Origin: Planctomycetota bacterium
Lineage (GTDB): Bacteria; Planctomycetota; Phycisphaerae; Phycisphaerales; Phycisphaeraceae
Direction: 5' to 3'
Assembly: GCA_024279865.1 (NCBI GenBank)
Contig: JAJRRC010000026.1
Location: 1-39,509, forward strand
Length of the DNA: 39,509 bases
A model generated the notes under the pieces. It was given only the letters and a program-made list of their open reading frames with translations. It was not told the origin of the DNA and did no database searches. Made by a program: the position numbers and the translations under genes. Of the stretch, positions 34,405 to 39,509 are shown piece by piece. Position 1 is the first letter of the stretch; each line of letters begins with the position of its first letter.

Positions 34405-35126
34405 GCCTTGGATTGCTTTTTGTTGAGGGCCAGCACGGATTGAGCGAACATGAAATCCAGTTCGTCATCAATGTCAATCACATCCGTCGGCCGGGTCACG
34501 ATGGCTTTGCGATTCTCACCTAAAAACTGATGCGGATGAGCAGGGTCCACATCAAATAAACTCTCCCGCGTCACCGCCAACACGCCGCTGTTCAGCATGT
34601 AAACCGGCGGCAAATCCTGACGACGAAAAATTTCATTGGGCTCATAAGCCGTCAAGACATCACCATGCACACCGGACAATTTCCGCATCCACAACGGGTG
34701 CATTTTCCCCACGTTGTAGACCGTCTGCACGCTGTCCGCTTCGGTCTCAATTAACTTGGTCAAAGCCCGGTCCGTTAAGTTCTCCGGACGCAAAGCAACG
34801 TTGGCGTAGAGAATGGCCACGTACTGACATTTTTTTTGTGGATGTTCTTTTTCCCATGCACTGACACCATGACGAACTGCTGCGTCAATGGTGACCTGAT
34901 CGCCTGCAAGTTCTTGGGGACGGTCATAAGTATGAATCCCATAAGCTTTGCCCACTTGTAAAATGTCAGGCCCATCGGACGTTAAAACCACCGCGTCAGG
35001 CTTCACCGAGCCCAGTGCATGTTCAATCGTCCAAGCCACCAACGGCTTGCCCTCGAGCAGCCGCATGTTCTTGTTCTTGAGCCCTTTGCTACCAGCACGG
35101 GCAATAATGACAGCTAAAATCGACAT
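34401..35126 (-). CDS. neuA: Acylneuraminate cytidylyltransferase-like protein (NeuA/LegF/PseF)
   Basis: 241 residues from ATG 35126; TTG 35141 (AAGGG 9 bases upstream) would add five. It activates a nonulosonic acid as its CMP-sugar. ILAVIIARAGSKGLKNKN is the nucleotide-binding start, GKPLVAWTIEHAL and VVLTSDGPDILQVG follow, then the VTIDAAVRHGVSAW and ILYANVALRPE motifs, and HQFLGENRKAIVTRPTDVIDIDDELDFMFAQ the C-terminal part, all of the NeuA family. It overlaps neuC by 4 bp. The exact sugar is unknown. Confidence 0.88.
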   Translation of the reverse strand: MSILAVIIARAGSKGLKNKNMRLLEGKPLVAWTIEHALGSVKPDAVVLTSDGPDILQVGKAYGIHTYDRPQELAGDQVTIDAAVRHGVSAWEKEHPQKKCQYVAILYANVALRPENLTDRALTKLIETEADSVQTVYNVGKMHPLWMRKLSGVHGDVLTAYEPNEIFRRQDLPPVYMLNSGVLAVTRESLFDVDPAHPHQFLGENRKAIVTRPTDVIDIDDELDFMFAQSVLALNKKQSKA

Positions 35127-35153
35127 GATGCTAAAACCCAATGCCTAAAACCC

Positions 35154-36860
35154 TTAAGGACGATGCCACTGCGTGCAACTGGCGCACAACGCATGCGTGT
35201 CCCATTGTTCTTGTCGGTGCGATTCACTTATTTTCTTCGCGTTTTCCCAAGCTTCTGCCAAATGATCTGAATTTCCCAAAGAAGACCTGCACAACCAGTC
35301 CTGGTCGCACAAAGCAACCTCCCCTGTACTCAAAATGGTCAGCCGACGATCCAACTGACGACAAGCTCGCCTCCTAGGCGGCTGCATCGGCACAGGACTC
35401 AACGCAGGCATTAACCCACAACCCGTTGTCGCCGGCTCAATCATGGCGTGATTGGTGTAGTGCATCCAACGATCAAAAAATGTTTCCATGTCCTTGAGCG
35501 TGTCTGCCGTCTTCACCAAACCAGGCACAATCCAAGGCACCCCCGGAAGTCCAGATCCGTCAACCCCACCAACACGACCATCGCTACCTGCTGGAGAAAC
35601 CTGCAGGTCAATGGATTGCTCTAAACCCATTTCCCGGGAGGATTGCCAGCGTCGGTTACGATCATTGAGAAATCCTTGCACGCGATCAGTCACGAGCTTA
35701 AAGCCGTTTTCATGAGTCGGCTTCATCATTTTTTCGTAGGTTGCGGCAGTGTCTGCATTGATCCGAACACAGACCACATCCACAGGCAATTCCAGCAAAC
35801 GACTGGCCGTCTGAGGCTCAATCAAAAAGTCTGAAACGATCCCAATTCCAAACACGCCACAGTCAGCGGCCAGTTGGACGATTTGATCCCATTGGGGATG
35901 TAGCAGTGCATCGCCGAGGCCGCCAAACATGACCACGGTTTCGGAATTGAGCTGGTGGAAAATTTTCTCTGCCGTCGCCAAGGTCATTGGTTCGCGGTCC
36001 AGTGAGACATAGTGTTGAGGCAACAGTGGACCTGCTGCATCGCGTTGAGGCGTTAATTCCACAGTCACTTCATCGGGCATGGGAGGATTGTCAGGCTGTG
36101 GGATTTGAGACACGATCTGAACAGCAGAAGCATTCACATCCACTGCTTGAATCAAATGGATGCTACGTTGGGTATCGTAAATGAGCCGTTGGGTACATTG
36201 ACGTACTTCAGGGTCGATAGAGACACACAGATCTCGACCGATGGGGTCCGCCTGGGGATATTTGGGGTTGTATGCGAGCATACTGCCGAAGCTGGAACTT
36301 TCGTTTTCGACGAGTTGTTCTAGTAGCGGGCGAGCCACGACGATTCCGCTCAGGCCCGGAGGCGCTTGCGTAAAAGTCATCTGCAACGCATCGGGATATT
36401 CGAGATGTCGTTGAATTAAATTTTCGCCATAGGTGGGATCAACCAACGGCCAATCGCCGCCAACGATCAACGCGGCAGACGCATGGTTGGCTTTGACTGC
36501 CTCTAAAATCGGAGCTGCTGGAAGCAATTCATCGTAACAGGTCGCCCCTCCCAGTCCGCCACGCCAAGCATGACGGGCCCACTTGCGAGCGATTTGCCGC
36601 ATCGGTGTCATCGCGTCGACCAGTTTGTTTTCCACAGAATGAAACACGACTGGTTTTTTATGAGAATGCTGAACCAAAGACGCTGCGTCCTGATCTTTTT
36701 GATGCAACACCACGATGCTGCTCAAAGCTTTGATCTGGGACAAACGGCCAAGCGTACAATCCAAGACCGACCGACCGTTTAAATCGTCAGCCACACGCGA
36801 AGGCAAACCTAGCCTTGCGTGTTCCAAATCTGTGATGACCACTGCGATCACTTGACTCAT
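35154..36860 (-). CDS. Fusion of a nucleotidyltransferase-like domain and a degenerate radical SAM/SPASM-like domain
   Basis: 568 residues. The first 230 are a GT-A-type nucleotidyltransferase (VIAVVITDLEHARLGLPSRV, ALIVGGDWPLVDP 130-142). Residues about 265-470 resemble a radical SAM barrel: VTVELTPQRDAAGPLLP (265-281) is the first strand and loop, DREPMTLATAEKIFHQL the next helix, and MFGGLGDALLHP (311-322) the GGEPLLHP-type strand. The positions expected to hold the three cluster Cys are Arg273, Gly277 and Leu280. A SPASM-like end keeps ACRQL, VALCDQDW, SLGN and CASC (Cys500, 518, 559, 562). The start overlaps the Maf gene by 4 bp. A Gly-rich insert (426-443) contains one CCCCCGGAAG unit. 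Role is unknown, probably in glycan assembly. Confidence 0.7.
   Translation of the reverse strand: MSQVIAVVITDLEHARLGLPSRVADDLNGRSVLDCTLGRLSQIKALSSIVVLHQKDQDAASLVQHSHKKPVVFHSVENKLVDAMTPMRQIARKWARHAWRGGLGGATCYDELLPAAPILEAVKANHASAALIVGGDWPLVDPTYGENLIQRHLEYPDALQMTFTQAPPGLSGIVVARPLLEQLVENESSSFGSMLAYNPKYPQADPIGRDLCVSIDPEVRQCTQRLIYDTQRSIHLIQAVDVNASAVQIVSQIPQPDNPPMPDEVTVELTPQRDAAGPLLPQHYVSLDREPMTLATAEKIFHQLNSETVVMFGGLGDALLHPQWDQIVQLAADCGVFGIGIVSDFLIEPQTASRLLELPVDVVCVRINADTAATYEKMMKPTHENGFKLVTDRVQGFLNDRNRRWQSSREMGLEQSIDLQVSPAGSDGRVGGVDGSGLPGVPWIVPGLVKTADTLKDMETFFDRWMHYTNHAMIEPATTGCGLMPALSPVPMQPPRRRACRQLDRRLTILSTGEVALCDQDWLCRSSLGNSDHLAEAWENAKKISESHRQEQWDTHALCASCTQWHRP
35540..35550. repeat. Single CCCCCGGAAGT unit in the fusion gene
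   Basis: One exact core in the Gly-rich segment (encodes LPGV on the minus strand). It is a short match and may be chance, but the same peptide pattern (LPG) appears in the larger arrays. Confidence 0.45.
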
Positions 36861-38761
36861 GAGACGGTTTCCAAAATCTGTTTGCGTTGTTGATCGACTC
36901 GTTGCTTGGCATCACGAAAAATTTGCAAAACTTCGTCACAAGCCTCAATGAGCCAGCGAATATTGTCCGCATCTCGGTCGATTTGCTGGCGTTGTGTGGC
37001 CAAGGCATCGTTTTCATCATTGTGACGAATGGCCCGGTCTGCTCGAGCGCGTTTAAACGCACCAATGGTGTTCAGCTCATTGACGATGCCAAAGGTTTCG
37101 GACAGTCCATCCACGCGACGTTTGTGTTTTTCAATCTGATCGTGAATGCGGCAAGCTTTGTCGTAATTCTTCTGATGCTTCTTCATCTGCATCAAGAGAG
37201 GCACCGTCTTGCGACTCACCTCTCGAAGTTCGTGAACTTCATCTAAACGTTGTTGTAATAATTTTGCCACGTCTTCTAAACGCTCTGAATCAAAACCCTC
37301 TTCTGCTCGCGGAAACGCAGGGACCACACAGGTGGCATGTTTTTCCAATCCCTCGGCTAGCGTCATGCGTGTGGTGTGTTCTTTGGGCAATCCGCCTTCG
37401 GTACAGTCGAGGACCAATTGAGGAGCCTTGATAAAATCTCGTTCAAATTGTTTGAGATAGGTCATCATCTGCTCGTCGGTGTAAATGGATTTGCCATGAA
37501 TATCTTCTTGACGATCCAGATGCAGGCGATGTCGCACGATGCGTTGCCACTCCATCATTTCCAGAGTATTGAAGGCATTGAGTTCGGTGGCCCAGACATC
37601 ATGGATCGCGGTCCCCGGGCAATAGTACAGGCCGTCGGAGAAACCCATGTCCTGACCGATGAGCATGATCGGGTCACAGCCCACATGTTGCGCCAGGTAA
37701 AAAGACAAGTGCGCGACCGTCGCGCCGGATCGGATGGCGGTGATGGGTCGGGCGAACTTGCCTAACATGCGATCTAAAAATGGATTATTTGAAACACGGA
37801 TGGGGCCTGGAAAACTATCAAGGATCGCTTGATTGGCTTTGGGCTCAGCGACAAGGGTCACATTTTCCATCGGAGGCAAGTTTTCATAAAAACGGCTAGA
37901 AATTTCGTGATAGTCCAAAGCCGTCACAAAATCCGGTTCAATCCCACGGTCGAGCAACGGTTTGAGTGTGGTTTGAGCGGTAATCAAAACGATCTTTTTG
38001 CGGATCGCAGGGTCCCGTAACAGATCAATGTTTTTAGCCAGGCTCGGCCCTGCGCCCACGCACACAGCAGGATAGCCCTTGGCAACATTGTGCAGTTCGT
38101 TGGTCGTTGCCCCGGCTGCGTAATAAGCAATGTTCAAACAATTGTTGCGAATCGTGCGTGATGAATTGACCAAAGCGGTCGCCACGTTGGTTCGAAAAAA
38201 TGCGAGCACTTCGGTCACCATACTGCCAAAGGCGGTCAACTCCTGGCCGTTGGTTTGCCGACTGGCTGGATGGGTGATCAAGACGGTTCCCTGGGTCATG
38301 ATGCCGCCGAAGCCTTCGATGCGGCCGAGCAATCCGCCGCGGTCGATGGTGTCGTCAGCAATAATCACATTGGCTTTGCCTAGCCAGGCGGTGTGGTCAA
38401 TTTTTTCCAGCACCGCTCGCAGCAGGGACACATTGGGTTCGTACACAATGACAAGGCAATGTTCATGCCCCATCATCTTGACCGCATGGGCAATGTGATA
38501 CCCCAATCCCAAGCCCAGCAAAACCACCGCTGCGTGACGGGTTGGGTCAATTTCGGAAATGAGTTTGTCTGCCTCGCCAGCAGGATCATACCGGCTCGCC
38601 AGGGTGCGTTTGTTCCAACTCGCTGTCAGTGGGCCGGACTTGGACTCAGACCAGACCAACTCGGCCGGCTCAGTCTGTTCAATCCGCTTGGCCAACTGGG
38701 GCTCGGTGCGGCGAAGCTGCGCTAGATTAGCGCGCAAAATATCTGTCGTGGATTCAGTCAT
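36857..38761 (-). CDS. Motility-associated glycosyltransferase, Maf family (flagellin glycosylation)
   Basis: 634 residues. The central domain (about 225-420) is the Maf/DUF115 domain: YPAVCVGAGPSLAKNIDLL, IVLITAQTTLKPLLDRGIEPDFVTALDYHE, SGATVAHLSFYLAQHVGCDPIMLIGQDMGFS. The N-terminal part (about 1-200) contains VLLGLGLGYHIAHAV and LVIVYEPNVSLLRAVLE; the C-terminal 120 residues are coiled-coil-like helices. Maf proteins transfer pseudaminic or legionaminic acid to flagellin. It heads the minus-strand operon with the fusion protein, NeuA-like and NeuC-like genes, each overlapping or nearly so. No flagellin gene is in view. Confidence 0.85.
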   Translation of the reverse strand: MTESTTDILRANLAQLRRTEPQLAKRIEQTEPAELVWSESKSGPLTASWNKRTLASRYDPAGEADKLISEIDPTRHAAVVLLGLGLGYHIAHAVKMMGHEHCLVIVYEPNVSLLRAVLEKIDHTAWLGKANVIIADDTIDRGGLLGRIEGFGGIMTQGTVLITHPASRQTNGQELTAFGSMVTEVLAFFRTNVATALVNSSRTIRNNCLNIAYYAAGATTNELHNVAKGYPAVCVGAGPSLAKNIDLLRDPAIRKKIVLITAQTTLKPLLDRGIEPDFVTALDYHEISSRFYENLPPMENVTLVAEPKANQAILDSFPGPIRVSNNPFLDRMLGKFARPITAIRSGATVAHLSFYLAQHVGCDPIMLIGQDMGFSDGLYYCPGTAIHDVWATELNAFNTLEMMEWQRIVRHRLHLDRQEDIHGKSIYTDEQMMTYLKQFERDFIKAPQLVLDCTEGGLPKEHTTRMTLAEGLEKHATCVVPAFPRAEEGFDSERLEDVAKLLQQRLDEVHELREVSRKTVPLLMQMKKHQKNYDKACRIHDQIEKHKRRVDGLSETFGIVNELNTIGAFKRARADRAIRHNDENDALATQRQQIDRDADNIRWLIEACDEVLQIFRDAKQRVDQQRKQILETVS

Positions 38762-38805
38762 ACGTCTGACAATGTTATCGGAACACTCCCAGCGTAACCT
38801 TGAAT

Positions 38806-38900
38806 CCCCCCCCCCGGAATTTCCCCCAGAAGTTTCCCTTGGGAATTCTCTCGCCCTTGGTCATCTTTCGAGAAAGTTCCCTTGGGGATGTCTTGTCCCC
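38806..38900. repeat. Degenerate CCCCCGGAAG repeat cluster H, upstream of the Maf gene
   Basis: Ten C then GGAATTT, CCCCCAGAAGTTT, CCCTTGGGAATT, then AGTTCCCTTGGGGATG and TGTCCCC. Only the first unit is close to consensus; the others share its CCC-(GG/AG)AAGTTT spacing, so this seems an older cluster. Confidence 0.65.
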
Positions 38901-39021
38901 TAAAAAAGAAACTCTTGGCCGTCTCCCCTTATTTTTTTCACCCCACATTGCAATTCGAAATCAAATTAACACTCTGATAAAAAAATTGGAACTTAAGAAG
39001 TTGATCGGAGAGCATATTCAC

Positions 39022-39414
39022 ATGGCATTGTTAGATAATATTCAAGCTAAAATTGCACCTCGGCAATATGAATTTTCGAAACATGCAGTAGACCAGATGA
39101 TCTTATGTGACATTCAAGTGGCTGAATTGGAATCGGCCCTAATTAAGCCAAAGCGAAATAATCGAAGATTACCCCGAGGACAAATACGGCCCAAGCTGCC
39201 TCATTCTGGGATTCACCCATGCCAAACTGCACTTCACGTTCAGTGCAGTTATCCAACAAGGCCACTGATCAAGATTTGGGGACCACCTCTCGAAACCGTG
39301 GAACATATTCAAGCTGTCATCAAAAACGGTAAAAAAACACCAAGGGGCACTTTGAATTATTCCCTTTCACAAGTTCTTGAGACCTTACGAAGGGTCACAA
39401 AATGTTTGCCCTGA
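39022..39414 (+). pseudogene. DUF4258-family gene with compensating frameshifts
   Basis: From ATG 39022 (CGGAGAG upstream) the protein starts MALLDNIQAKIAPRQYEFSK then HAVDQMILCDIQVAELESAL, the N-terminal half of DUF4258 proteins. At about 39150 the homology moves to the next frame (SEIIEDYPEDKYGPSCLILG, FTHAK), and at about 39225 it returns to the first frame (TALHVQCSYPTRPLIKI). All three pieces together give the full family pattern. After LIKI the family's usual tail is not seen. DUF4258 proteins are often found in toxin-antitoxin-like pairs, but no partner is recognisable. Two sequencing errors would give the same picture. Confidence 0.65.
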
Positions 39415-39509
39415 ATAAACGGCCCGACCTTGTTGTGATTGCAGCCTCAGTAGAGACTTTTGAAGCAGATGTTTTCTATGTTGAGTGGCTTATGGACCAC
39501 ACATGGAGA
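39402..39509 (+). CDS. Unrecognised open frame running off the window end
   Basis: ATG 39402 opens 36 codons (MFALNKRPDLVVIAASVETF, then EADVFYVEWLMDHTWR) with no stop before the window end. Its start overlaps the previous frame's end by 13 bp. The acidic, hydrophobic composition is protein-like, but the piece is too short to identify. Confidence 0.3.
   Translation, partial: MFALNKRPDLVVIAASVETFEADVFYVEWLMDHTWR

Noticed and set aside
38800-39021. N-terminal extension of the DUF4258 gene
   Set aside because: It runs through the degenerate repeat cluster; the family begins at the ATG at 39022.

Overview
The window looks like a chromosomal segment of a Planctomycetota bacterium, most likely the class Phycisphaerae. 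The evidence is indirect: a DUF1570-type zinc peptidase, two-domain secreted glycoside hydrolases, sugar ABC transporters with tandem solute-binding proteins, a Maf-type flagellin glycosylation operon, GC content near 50 percent, and many hypothetical lipoproteins. I found no rRNA, tRNA, prophage or CRISPR array.

Layout. 1-99 is the tail of an IS3-type transposase. 240-4180 holds two secreted glycoside hydrolases that share an N-terminal carbohydrate-binding module. 4410-7263 is a divergent pair: an AraC-type regulator against a Gfo/Idh/MocA oxidoreductase plus a hydroxypyruvate-isomerase-like protein, closed by a strong terminator. 7405-11313 (minus) is a site-2 protease, a large lipoprotein and rimO, divergent from an SDR oxidoreductase. 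12373-15210 has a small basic protein, argB-argF and a conserved hypothetical. 15254-19947 (minus) has a second AraC regulator, a DUF1570 HExxH peptidase, accD and an M19 dipeptidase. 20133-25899 has a small lipoprotein, a 2-Cys peroxiredoxin, an Rrf2/IscR-type regulator, phosphofructokinase, purA and uppS. 25988-31891 is a sugar ABC importer with two paralogous binding proteins, two permeases and no ATPase. 31907-33275 is a retropepsin-like lipoprotein and an internally deleted copy of it. 33280-38761 (minus) is a four-gene nonulosonate/flagellin glycosylation operon: Maf, then a nucleotidyltransferase/degenerate-radical-SAM fusion, then NeuA-like, then NeuC-like. The right end has a frameshifted DUF4258 gene.

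The two most unusual signals are these. First, a dispersed family of C-rich short repeats (core CCCCCGGAAGT, period 11-13 nt) occurs in about a dozen clusters. It lies both between genes and in frame inside genes (rimO, an SDR, a DUF1570 peptidase, a lipoprotein), in both orientations, and its G-rich strand has the spacing of G-quadruplex motifs. Second, one protein of the glycosylation operon joins a sugar-nucleotidyltransferase-like domain to a radical-SAM/SPASM-like domain. There the three cluster cysteines appear replaced by Arg, Gly and Leu while the SPASM cysteines remain.

Working picture: a free-living, polysaccharide-using, motile heterotroph. The left side takes glycans apart, the central importer takes up sugars, and the right side decorates flagellin with a sialic-acid-like sugar. 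Housekeeping genes for arginine, purine, fatty-acid and undecaprenyl synthesis are interspersed.
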